This document shows, piece after piece, positions 18,867 to 26,166 of a DNA stretch of 64,000 bases. A program made the translations under genes and the position numbers. Position 1 is the stretch's first letter. Each line of letters starts with the position of its first letter. A model generated the notes under the pieces. That model saw only the letters and a program-made list of their open reading frames with translations, was not told where the DNA came from and ran no database searches. The stretch comes from Vibrio mediterranei (lineage in GTDB: Bacteria; Pseudomonadota; Gammaproteobacteria; Enterobacterales; Vibrionaceae), in NCBI RefSeq assembly GCF_900088415.1, contig NZ_FLLQ01000006.1, positions 310,001 through 374,000 of the forward strand. The letters run 5' to 3'.

Positions 18867-19565
18867 TTAAGTTCTTAGAACGCCTTTACCTCGCATTGAT
18901 GACAGCATAAAGTTGAGCACTAATGCCAACACCAACAAGACGATTCCTAAGGCGACACCTTGTGCGAAAGCTCCTTTGTGACTTTCCATAGCAATGGCGG
19001 TAGGGATATTTCTGGTAAGGCCCATGATATTGCCACCAACCATCATTGAGCAGCCCACTTCAGTTACGATTCGAGAAAAGCCTGCAATCACAGCAGCCAT
19101 TAACGGAAAACGCGATTCCCAAATGAGTGTCATAAGTGTTCTAAACCGAGAGACACCTAGTGTTACAGAGGTTTCCATTGCTCTTCGGTCGGTGCTTTGT
19201 AACGCGCCATGCATCATTGACACCAAAACTGGAAAACAGATCAGTATTTGACCCACAATCATGGCTCGTTGAGTAAACAGCATTTCCCAGTCACCTAAAG
19301 GTCCAGAGCGTGATAGCAGCATATACAAAAGCAAGCCAATCACAACGGTGGGAATCGCTTGCATGGTGTTTACTAATGAAAGTAGAAACCACTTGCCGGG
19401 GAAATTGCTGTAGGCCAGAAGATATGAGGCAATAATAGCGGGCAAAACAACCAGTGACACAGCTGATATAGAGACGCTAAACGAAACGGCTACGATCCGC
19501 CATAGATCTTTATCAAGGCTAAATAGGAGGCTTAACGCCTCCATAGTAGTTTCAGTGATGCTCAT
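18867..19565 (-). CDS. tupB: ABC transporter permease, tungstate/molybdate type
   Basis: 232 residues with about five membrane helices and the cytoplasmic coupling (EAA) region around METSVTLGVSRFRTLMTLIW. The GFSRIVTEVGCSMMVGGNI segment is typical of TupB-type permeases, which work as homodimers. It overlaps tupA by 1 bp, so the two are translationally coupled. Confidence 0.87.
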   Translation of the reverse strand: MSITETTMEALSLLFSLDKDLWRIVAVSFSVSISAVSLVVLPAIIASYLLAYSNFPGKWFLLSLVNTMQAIPTVVIGLLLYMLLSRSGPLGDWEMLFTQRAMIVGQILICFPVLVSMMHGALQSTDRRAMETSVTLGVSRFRTLMTLIWESRFPLMAAVIAGFSRIVTEVGCSMMVGGNIMGLTRNIPTAIAMESHKGAFAQGVALGIVLLVLALVLNFMLSSMRGKGVLRT

Positions 19566-20398
19566 TAACTGTTCGTTTTCTTCGCGTCAGCTACGAACAA
19601 TTGTTCGCCCATTTTACGGTAGCTATTGATCATAGATTGTCCCTTATCTGATACCAACCAATCACTCAGTACGCGAGCGCCTTTGGTATTAAGAGTAGGG
19701 TAACGTTCTGGGTTTACAATAATGACTTGGTACGGGTTGAAGAGTTGCTTGTCACCTTGGAACAAGATTTCAAGGTCTAGCTTAGCTTGATAGGCAAGCC
19801 AAGTCCCTCTGTCTGTCATTGTATAGCCTTGCATTTCTGAGGCCATATTAAGTGTTGGCCCCATACCTTGACCTACAGAACGATAGCCGCCGAAGTTAGG
19901 TTCAATCTTGGTTTGTTTCCAGATTTGCAGTTCTTTTTTATGAGTACCAGAGTCATCACCTCGAGAGATAAAAATGGCGTTAGTTTTAGCTATATGCGAG
20001 AACACTTCTTCTATGGTTTTCTGATCGTGTACGTCAGCGCTGTCTTTCTCTGGTCCTACGATTACGAAGTCGTTATACATTACGCTACGCGGTTCTATGC
20101 CATAGCCGGCATCGACAAAGTTCTGTTCCGCTTTAGGAGCGTGTGTCATCACGACATCAACATCACCATTTTCTCCCATCTTCAGAGATTTACCCGTACC
20201 AGCTGCAATAATATCAACTTGATAGCCAGTATCAGTAGTAAATTCTGGGAGTAGGTAGTCGAGAAGACCTGAATGGTAGGTACTGGTTGTCGTTGCGAGA
20301 CGGATGCGAGATTGGTCGGTATCTGTACCATCTGCATAAGCCGTTGCAGACAGTGCCGCTAGAGACACAGCAGAAACCATTAATCTTGAGAATGTCAT
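19565..20398 (-). CDS. tupA: Tungstate-type periplasmic binding protein
   Basis: About 277 residues from the ATG at 20398, with a signal peptide (MTFSRLMVSAVSLAALSATAYA). The mature N-terminus has LATTTSTYHSGLLDYLLPEF followed by GTGKSLKMGENGDVDVVMTHA, the TTTS and DVV motifs that define TupA-type proteins, which select tungstate over molybdate in studied members. The start was chosen because it gives a standard signal peptide and has a GGA site at -10; further upstream in-frame starts (up to 20485) overlap the predicted leader. It is the first gene of the tup-mob operon. Confidence 0.9.
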   Translation of the reverse strand: MTFSRLMVSAVSLAALSATAYADGTDTDQSRIRLATTTSTYHSGLLDYLLPEFTTDTGYQVDIIAAGTGKSLKMGENGDVDVVMTHAPKAEQNFVDAGYGIEPRSVMYNDFVIVGPEKDSADVHDQKTIEEVFSHIAKTNAIFISRGDDSGTHKKELQIWKQTKIEPNFGGYRSVGQGMGPTLNMASEMQGYTMTDRGTWLAYQAKLDLEILFQGDKQLFNPYQVIIVNPERYPTLNTKGARVLSDWLVSDKGQSMINSYRKMGEQLFVADAKKTNS

Positions 20399-20491
20399 AG
20401 TATTGTCCATTTTGGTTATTTTTATCATTAATCTACGTAAACGCATGACAGCTTGGTGAAGAACAACGCCACCAGCACGATTCATACACTA

Positions 20492-20538
20492 GGTACCTTC
20501 GTCATGCTTATGGTACCTGTTTCTATACGCGTGGTACC
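20492..20538. repeat. Three GGTACC palindromes spaced by two helical turns
   Basis: GGTACC occurs at 20492-20497, 20512-20517 and 20533-20538, 20 and 21 bp apart. All are in the predicted tupA leader, the last one abutting the predicted transcription start. Regular spacing on one face of DNA suggests a repressor array, but no protein is assigned. Confidence 0.55.
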
Positions 20539-20543
20539 CTTAA

Positions 20544-20558
20544 GCAAAGACAATGCCA
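20544..20558 (-). promoter_or_regulatory. Sigma-54 promoter for the tup-mob operon
   Basis: Minus strand TGGCATTGTCTTTGC has GG and GC separated by exactly 10 bases and matches the consensus TGGCAC-N5-TTGC in all but one position. The predicted start of transcription is near 20532, giving a leader of about 134 bases before tupA. Confidence 0.75.
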
Positions 20559-20586
20559 TAATTTCCTTAGAAAAAAAGCGGCAACG

Positions 20587-20698
20587 TGCGACATTTTGCT
20601 AATATTTCTCGCAGTTAAACTACAATTAGTTTGAGCTGGGACAAAATGTCGCAACTTAACCCATGATGTTTTGTAGCAGATTGGTACACTCTGTCTCA
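20587..20698. promoter_or_regulatory. Enhancer-like binding sites for the adjacent sigma-54 regulator
   Basis: TGGGACAAAATGTCGCA at 20637-20653 fits TGNGACA-N3-TGTCNCA fully. TGGTACACTCTGTCTCA at 20682-20698 has one arm mismatch. TGCGACA at 20587-20593 is a lone half-site. The same motif recurs at 32479-32564 before the fdh operon. The sites lie about 55-165 bp upstream of the tup sigma-54 start and just before the regulator gene, so they may also set its own expression. Confidence 0.7.
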
Positions 20699-20721
20699 AA
20701 TAGGAACGAATACATATATTT

Positions 20722-22176
20722 ATGACTTTTTTTCAAACCTCTGAAATTACCAACCAATTGACGTCACCATATCTCGCCTTCTCTGTACTTGTCGTTGATG
20801 ATGAAGTCGGCATGCAAGCCATTCTTAAAAAAGCATTGAGTAAAGGGTTTGGACAAGTCGACACTGCAGGAAGTGTTGAAGAAGCCGAACAGCTTAGGAT
20901 CAACCATCACTATGACCTTATCATTTTGGATATCAACTTACCTGGTAGGTCTGGGATTGAGTGGGAAGAAGCGTTTAACGACTTAGATCGTAAAGCCGAC
21001 GTGATATTTATGACTGGTTATGCCGACTTGGAGGTCGCGATCAGTGCGTTAAAATTAGGAGCGTCTGATTTCATCCTAAAGCCCTTCAACCTGGATCAAA
21101 TGCTGCAAGCCGTTAAACGCTGTATGGATAAGCGACTGGCTGAAAGAATCAATGTCGCTTTGAGTCATGATATAAGCCGACGTGTTAGTAAAGAAATTAT
21201 CGGCCTTTCTGAAAAGACGAAGAACTTAAAACAGCTCATTGGTCAATTTGCGCCATCTAGAGCGTCAGTGTTGATAGAAGGTGAGTCGGGTACGGGTAAG
21301 GAGTTAGTTGCGAGAGGTATTCATACAGCCAGTAAACGCCAGGGGCCATTTGTTGCCATAAATTGTGGTGCATTAGCTCCAGAGCTATTAGAAAGTGAAT
21401 TGTTTGGTCACGCTGCAGGTGCTTTTACAGGTGCTAAAAAGAATCGAGAAGGGCTTTTCCGAGTAGCCAGCGGGGGAACATTATTCCTAGATGAAATAGG
21501 TGAAATGCCTCTGGCTATGCAAGCATCGTTGCTGCGTGTATTAGAGCAAAGAACGGTTAGACCTGTGGGCACAGAAAAAGAGATCAGTATTGATGTTCGA
21601 GTCGTTGCCGCAACTAATCGCAACCTACAAGAAGAGGTCGATCAAGGGAAGTTTAGACAAGATCTTTACTACCGTTTAAATGTTTTAAAAATAGAAGTGC
21701 CAGCGTTAAGAGAACGCCTTGCTGACTTATCAGATTTGGTACCTTTCTTTACTCGGTCACTTGCCAAGGAGTTAGGTGTTCCAGAACCCAAATGGGCTCA
21801 TGAAGATATGCACTCTATGCAAGATTACGATTGGCCGGGTAATGTGCGTGAACTTAAGAACTTGTTAGAGCGCTGCATTCTTCTCAATAAACCGCCAGCT
21901 CACTACTTTAATGAGTTAAAAGGGGCACCGGTTAACACTTCTATCACCATGTCTGTCAACGATTTGACCACGATGCCCGCGAATTCGATGATTCAAGATG
22001 GTCAGTTTGGCTATCCTAATTCATGGTCTCTAAAAGATGTCGAAAAATCTCATATTCAACAAGTAGTAGAAGCACATTCCGGCAATAAATCGGCAGCATC
22101 GCGAGATCTAGGTGTAGCACGAAAGACGTTGGAGCGTAAGTACAAAGAGTGGGACGAAGGCTGCGTAGATGAATAA
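20722..22176 (+). CDS. Sigma-54-dependent response regulator (NtrC family)
   Basis: 484 residues in three domains. The receiver (about 20-135) has acidic pair D26-D27 and phosphoacceptor D70 (LIILDINLPG). The AAA+ domain (about 165-400) has Walker A GESGTGKE near residue 187 and the sigma-54 contact loop GAFTGA near residue 235, plus the WPGNVRELKN sensor segment. The C-terminal Fis-type helix-turn-helix has SGNKSAASRDLGVARKTLERKY. It overlaps the kinase gene by 8 bp. I infer that it activates the sigma-54 promoters at 20544 and 32638, since the same palindrome lies upstream of both. The ribosome site before the ATG is weak. Confidence 0.93.
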   Translation: MTFFQTSEITNQLTSPYLAFSVLVVDDEVGMQAILKKALSKGFGQVDTAGSVEEAEQLRINHHYDLIILDINLPGRSGIEWEEAFNDLDRKADVIFMTGYADLEVAISALKLGASDFILKPFNLDQMLQAVKRCMDKRLAERINVALSHDISRRVSKEIIGLSEKTKNLKQLIGQFAPSRASVLIEGESGTGKELVARGIHTASKRQGPFVAINCGALAPELLESELFGHAAGAFTGAKKNREGLFRVASGGTLFLDEIGEMPLAMQASLLRVLEQRTVRPVGTEKEISIDVRVVAATNRNLQEEVDQGKFRQDLYYRLNVLKIEVPALRERLADLSDLVPFFTRSLAKELGVPEPKWAHEDMHSMQDYDWPGNVRELKNLLERCILLNKPPAHYFNELKGAPVNTSITMSVNDLTTMPANSMIQDGQFGYPNSWSLKDVEKSHIQQVVEAHSGNKSAASRDLGVARKTLERKYKEWDEGCVDE

Positions 22177-24193
22177 ATTGATGCGCCTATGGAGCAAATG
22201 GCGCTACAGAACCAAATCAATGGTTCGATACCGCCTATTGTTTTTAACGTCAGCGCCTATTTTCCTCACTCTAATCGCACTATTTGGAATAACGGCATAC
22301 TGGTCTATTCACTATACATGGCAGAGTGCGCTGATCGACGTATCTGAGCGCCTGAGCATCGTTGGCGACAAAATCGATAGCTTGCAAGATGAACAATTCG
22401 ACCACATCCAAGCCTTCTCTGAATCGTATGAATTTCGGACTCGCTTGAATCATATTCAAACCAATAACGAATTTGATGTATGGGTGAGTTCCCAACGCGA
22501 GCGTTATCAACTGGACTTCTTGCGTTGGATGCCGGCCAACAAAATTAGTCAGTCAGAATACCGAAAAATGGCACAGCAACGCTCTTTCTTTGATGTGTTG
22601 TCGAGATCTGCTGCTTTTGAAATGGAACCGTCACTGGCGGAACACTCAGAAGTTTGGCAGCAAGAAAATCACGTGCTTGAGGAGCGCTCTTTGGTGAGCC
22701 GTTCTATCATCGCTGTGTTTGACGACAACAGTCACCTGTTAGGCTATTTGGATGGTGGCGTGCTGATGAACAACAACTTGGCGTTGGTGGATCGAATTCG
22801 TGACACTATTTATCCAGTGAGCAATCTTGAACGTCATATACAAGGGACGGTGACCTTGTTCTTGGACGACTTACGAATCGCGACTAATGTACCGATGGAT
22901 GAGTCATACACGGGTAGACGAGCACTTGGTACCTTAGTGTCCCAAGAGGTTAGCAATGCAGTGTTAATAAAGGGAGAGAGTTGGATAGATAAAGCGTACG
23001 TTTACGACACGTGGTACATCGCTGGTTATAAGCCTATTCGTGATATCGATAATAACATTGTGGGAATTGCTTACACTGGATATCTAGTTTGGCCATTGAT
23101 TAAAACTTATATCACTAATATTGGTGAGGTAAGCGTCATCATCATTGGCTTGCTATTGATTTCGGGCTTTATTGTTTATCGTGGTGCTCGCGATCTATTT
23201 AGACCCATAGAACAGATCCACCGTGTGGTGAAAATGGTTCAGTTAGGCAAAGATGAAGAACGCATTGGTGAGTTGGGGCTGGATGATAAACACGAACTAA
23301 GTCAACTCGCTAAGCAGTTTGACAACATGCTTAATCAACTACAGTTCCGTAATGAGCAGATTCAAGAAGCGGCCCATGAACTTGAAGGTAAAGTGCATTC
23401 TCGTACCGCTAGCCTAAAAGAGAAAACGGAGCAACTTGAGTTACATATCAAGCTGTTAAACCAAACTCGAAATAAACTGGTTACCAATGAAAAGCTGGCC
23501 GCTTTGGGGGAGCTAACTGCGGGCATTGCCCATGAGATTAACAACCCAACGGCAGTTATTCTGGGTAATGTTGAGCTTATGCGCTTCGAATTGGGATCCG
23601 ATGTATCTCGCGTTGAAGAAGAAATTGATGTCATATTGGCTCAAATCGACCGTATTCGAAACATTACTCGAAGTCTACTGCAATACAGTCGCCAAGGTGG
23701 TGTGCAAGATGAAGTAACATGGCAGCACGTGAATCCAATTGTGGATGAAAGCGTCACTTTGGTAAGAACTGGAGCGAAGAAACGCGACGTGGAATTCATC
23801 GTCGACCTTAATGCGAAAACGCCAGTTGAAGTGAATAGACATCAACTCCTGCAAATACTAGTCAACCTACAAATGAATGCCATTCATGCTATGCAAGGTA
23901 AGGGGCGTTTAACCGTCTTAACAGAAGATTGGGTAGAAGCAGGGCAAAGCATCGGTTCGCTTATTCACGTTATCGACGAAGGTTGCGGCATTTCTGATGC
24001 CAATATCAAACGAATTTTCGATCCATTTTTCACCACTAAGCGAGATGGTACCGGATTAGGTCTTTCTGTATCTCAGAGTATTCTGAGTCAAACGGGAGGT
24101 GAGATCCGTGTTAAGTCGAAACTTGGTGAGGGTAGCCAGTTTACACTCTATTTGCCGCAAAAAGCAGATCATCATTTACTGGTTAGCGCTTAA
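22169..24193 (+). CDS. Membrane sensor histidine kinase, partner of the sigma-54 regulator
   Basis: 674 residues. One membrane helix near residues 25-47, then a periplasmic sensor region of about 260 residues (Cache-like; YVYDTWYIAGYKPIRDIDNNIVGIAYTG is the typical end of a dCache domain), a second helix near 315-338, a HAMP domain and a coiled coil. The HisKA box GIAHEINNPTAV carries the phosphorylated His, followed by the N box (MNAIHAM) and G boxes (DEGCGIS, GTGLGLSVS). The ligand is not predictable; formate or a metal oxyanion would suit the neighbourhood. It is co-translated with the response regulator. Confidence 0.92.
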   Translation: MNKLMRLWSKWRYRTKSMVRYRLLFLTSAPIFLTLIALFGITAYWSIHYTWQSALIDVSERLSIVGDKIDSLQDEQFDHIQAFSESYEFRTRLNHIQTNNEFDVWVSSQRERYQLDFLRWMPANKISQSEYRKMAQQRSFFDVLSRSAAFEMEPSLAEHSEVWQQENHVLEERSLVSRSIIAVFDDNSHLLGYLDGGVLMNNNLALVDRIRDTIYPVSNLERHIQGTVTLFLDDLRIATNVPMDESYTGRRALGTLVSQEVSNAVLIKGESWIDKAYVYDTWYIAGYKPIRDIDNNIVGIAYTGYLVWPLIKTYITNIGEVSVIIIGLLLISGFIVYRGARDLFRPIEQIHRVVKMVQLGKDEERIGELGLDDKHELSQLAKQFDNMLNQLQFRNEQIQEAAHELEGKVHSRTASLKEKTEQLELHIKLLNQTRNKLVTNEKLAALGELTAGIAHEINNPTAVILGNVELMRFELGSDVSRVEEEIDVILAQIDRIRNITRSLLQYSRQGGVQDEVTWQHVNPIVDESVTLVRTGAKKRDVEFIVDLNAKTPVEVNRHQLLQILVNLQMNAIHAMQGKGRLTVLTEDWVEAGQSIGSLIHVIDEGCGISDANIKRIFDPFFTTKRDGTGLGLSVSQSILSQTGGEIRVKSKLGEGSQFTLYLPQKADHHLLVSA

Positions 24194-24435
24194 CGTAATA
24201 AATATGAGTGGAGTATATAAAGCGTATTACCACCAAGGACGTTCCTAACGATTGCTTAAGTTCCAAAGCTAAGGGATTGGTTCCCAGATTAGACGTTCTT
24301 GCATCACAAGGGAGTAATTTAAGCTGTTTACGCTATACCACTTACAAGGAAGTAAAGTTCATCATCTGTATAAACGTCATTCTTTCACTACCATTAGAGA
24401 GGATGAGCACTTTGTCTATATGAAGAGGGAACAAA

Positions 24436-24663
24436 ATGAAATCAATGACTTGTAGACAACTTGGTGGGGCATGCGATGTGGTGTTTGAAGCAGAAACATT
24501 CGAACAAATTGCTGAGTTAAGTAAGCAGCACGGGATGGAAATGTATCAGAAACAAGAGCCAGCACACCTTGATGCAATGAATAAGATTCAAGTAATGATG
24601 CAAAATCCTGAGGAAATGAAAGCGTGGTATGAAGAAAAGAAGCGTGAGTTTGACGCTCTGTAA
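24436..24663 (+). CDS. DUF1059-family small protein
   Basis: 75 residues: MKSMTCRQLGGACDVVFEAETFEQIAELSKQHG matches the DUF1059 pattern of two early Cys and a helical H/M-rich second half. The function is unknown. A good ribosome site (AGAGGGA) precedes the ATG. A perfect 10-bp hairpin follows 30 bp after the stop. The 242 bp upstream of it (24194-24435) shows no convincing gene. Confidence 0.75.
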   Translation: MKSMTCRQLGGACDVVFEAETFEQIAELSKQHGMEMYQKQEPAHLDAMNKIQVMMQNPEEMKAWYEEKKREFDAL

Positions 24664-24691
24664 TATGAGAGATGCTTGTAACTATTCACAA

Positions 24692-24722
24692 TAGATATCT
24701 CGACGTATATCGAGATATCTTT
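24692..24722. terminator. Hairpin between convergent genes
   Basis: AGATATCTCGA/TCGAGATATCT around a 6-base loop, followed by only two to three T residues. It separates the DUF1059 gene from the convergent tail-anchored protein gene. Confidence 0.55.
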
Positions 24723-24752
24723 GCAAACGGTCGATGTTAATGTGGCTTGAAG

Positions 24753-25124
24753 CTACATACAGATAGCGACAGTTCCAGCAACCATTAAAGTGATAATGGC
24801 GTACCACACAAATTGTGTTTTCTGATCCGCTACATTGATTCGAATGTAGTTAATTTCGTCTTTTGCCATTGCTTCGAAATCACTAAAGCTAACTTGAAAG
24901 TCACGGCTTGCGTTTACAACGTCGTTTTGCAATTTGTTAAACGTCGCTTCAATAAAATTCTTTGCTTCTCCCAGTGGTGCAGAAGAAAGTGCCATGCGGT
25001 CCCATACTGCCATTCTTGATTCAAACTCACTGTCACTAACACAGTTCAGCTTTAATAAATCATGTTCACGCTTGATGCGTTCTTTACCCATTTTATCGTA
25101 ATTCAGATTCTGAAATTTGTTCAC
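24753..25124 (-). CDS. Hypothetical protein with C-terminal membrane anchor
   Basis: 123 residues from the GTG at 25124, which has a TTTGGAG ribosome site seven bases upstream; a more distal ATG at 25220 lacks this. The body is charged and helical (KERIKREHDLLKL, EATFNKLQNDVVNASRDFQVSF) and ends in a single hydrophobic helix (FVWYAIITLMVAGTVAICM), which suggests a tail-anchored inner-membrane protein facing the cytoplasm. No family is recognised. Confidence 0.6.
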   Translation of the reverse strand: MNKFQNLNYDKMGKERIKREHDLLKLNCVSDSEFESRMAVWDRMALSSAPLGEAKNFIEATFNKLQNDVVNASRDFQVSFSDFEAMAKDEINYIRINVADQKTQFVWYAIITLMVAGTVAICM

Positions 25125-25279
25125 GACAATTACTCCAAAGGTTTCAGATAGGTAGTAAGCGTTATCACGCCTACTACCGTAACTGCCCGGAATAGTAGAT
25201 AGGTCGTTGTGGCACATCAACTTGCAGTTTTTATCTAAACGACAAATTTCATTTGCTTAGTATGATCGTGCGGACGTTG

Positions 25280-26158
25280 TTAGCTTGATCTGACAGCGAT
25301 TTGTGGTGGGTTAATACCATGCTTTTTAAATTCTTCCATAACTCTCAGAGTAATATCAGTTTCAAATAGTTTCTCGTAGGCGGTATCAACAACATACGCC
25401 TTACAAGTCAACTGAATCGCTAGATAATTGTCAGTGATGGTCTGTTTCACCAGAACGGTAACAGGTTTAGGCAGGTGAATGTAACGACTAGAGGAGGCAG
25501 CTTCTTGAATCAAGTTTCTCGCCAAGACGATATCTTCATTCATTCCAATATAGAACGGAATCACAACTTGCATATCGAGTGCACCGTAGTTTCCGCTAAC
25601 CGTCACCTCATTAAGGAACTTGTTGTTTGGAATGGTAATGATGTCATCATTTAAGGTTCTCATACGCACAGAACGCAGCCCTATAGTCAAAATGTCGCCA
25701 TAGTTACCTTCGAATGTGACGCGGTCACCTACTTGGAAAGGGCGGTCAATCATCACAGTTAGGCCTGCAATAAAGGAGGCTGCAAGGTCTTTCATCGCGA
25801 AACCTACCGAAACGGCAAGCGTGCCACCTATAAGGGCAAGAATGTGGTCGTTAATTCTAAAGCTCAACATGAAAACTACGATACCAGCGGTCATGTAGAT
25901 GAAGAATTGCAAGAAGGACTGTAGCTTTTGCAATAGCATTCGATATTGCACGAACTGACTACCAATGCTGTCCACCAAGGAGTTCATAAACTTAATCAGC
26001 AACCAAGTTGCCATTATGATGATGACACTGAGAACGACACCGGACCAACGAATCAAGGTGGCAAATTGAGTAATACTGTCCACAGAAGCTACTTCTTCAT
26101 TGGCAAAGCTGACAGAAGGCAGTAATAACAAAACAATGATGTAGATAAGCTGTTTCAT
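25280..26158 (-). CDS. MscS-type mechanosensitive channel
   Basis: 292 residues. A signal-like first helix (MKQLIYIIVLLLLPSVSFA) is followed by two membrane helices and the MscS pore-lining/beta region: DLAASFIAGLTVMIDRPFQVGDRVTFEGNYGDILTIGLRSVRMRT, the standard family signature. It is shorter at the C-terminus than MscS of E. coli by little. The gene starts 8 bp after the stop of the 780-residue membrane ATPase-like gene, so the two are almost certainly one operon. Confidence 0.88.
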   Translation of the reverse strand: MKQLIYIIVLLLLPSVSFANEEVASVDSITQFATLIRWSGVVLSVIIIMATWLLIKFMNSLVDSIGSQFVQYRMLLQKLQSFLQFFIYMTAGIVVFMLSFRINDHILALIGGTLAVSVGFAMKDLAASFIAGLTVMIDRPFQVGDRVTFEGNYGDILTIGLRSVRMRTLNDDIITIPNNKFLNEVTVSGNYGALDMQVVIPFYIGMNEDIVLARNLIQEAASSSRYIHLPKPVTVLVKQTITDNYLAIQLTCKAYVVDTAYEKLFETDITLRVMEEFKKHGINPPQIAVRSS

Positions 26159-26166
26159 GTTACCTC

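Larger units (their letters stand above)
20399..20721. other. Divergent control region, tupA / sigma-54 regulator
   Basis: This 323-bp gene-free stretch is dense with signals: three GGTACC repeats (20492-20538), a leftward sigma-54 promoter (20544-20558), a half-site (TGCGACA at 20587) and two 17-bp inverted repeats (20637-20653 and 20682-20698). They are listed separately. Confidence 0.7.

Noticed and set aside
24194..24435. A 71-codon open frame after the histidine kinase gene
   Set aside because: No ribosome site and no recognisable protein features; probably untranslated leader of the DUF1059 gene.
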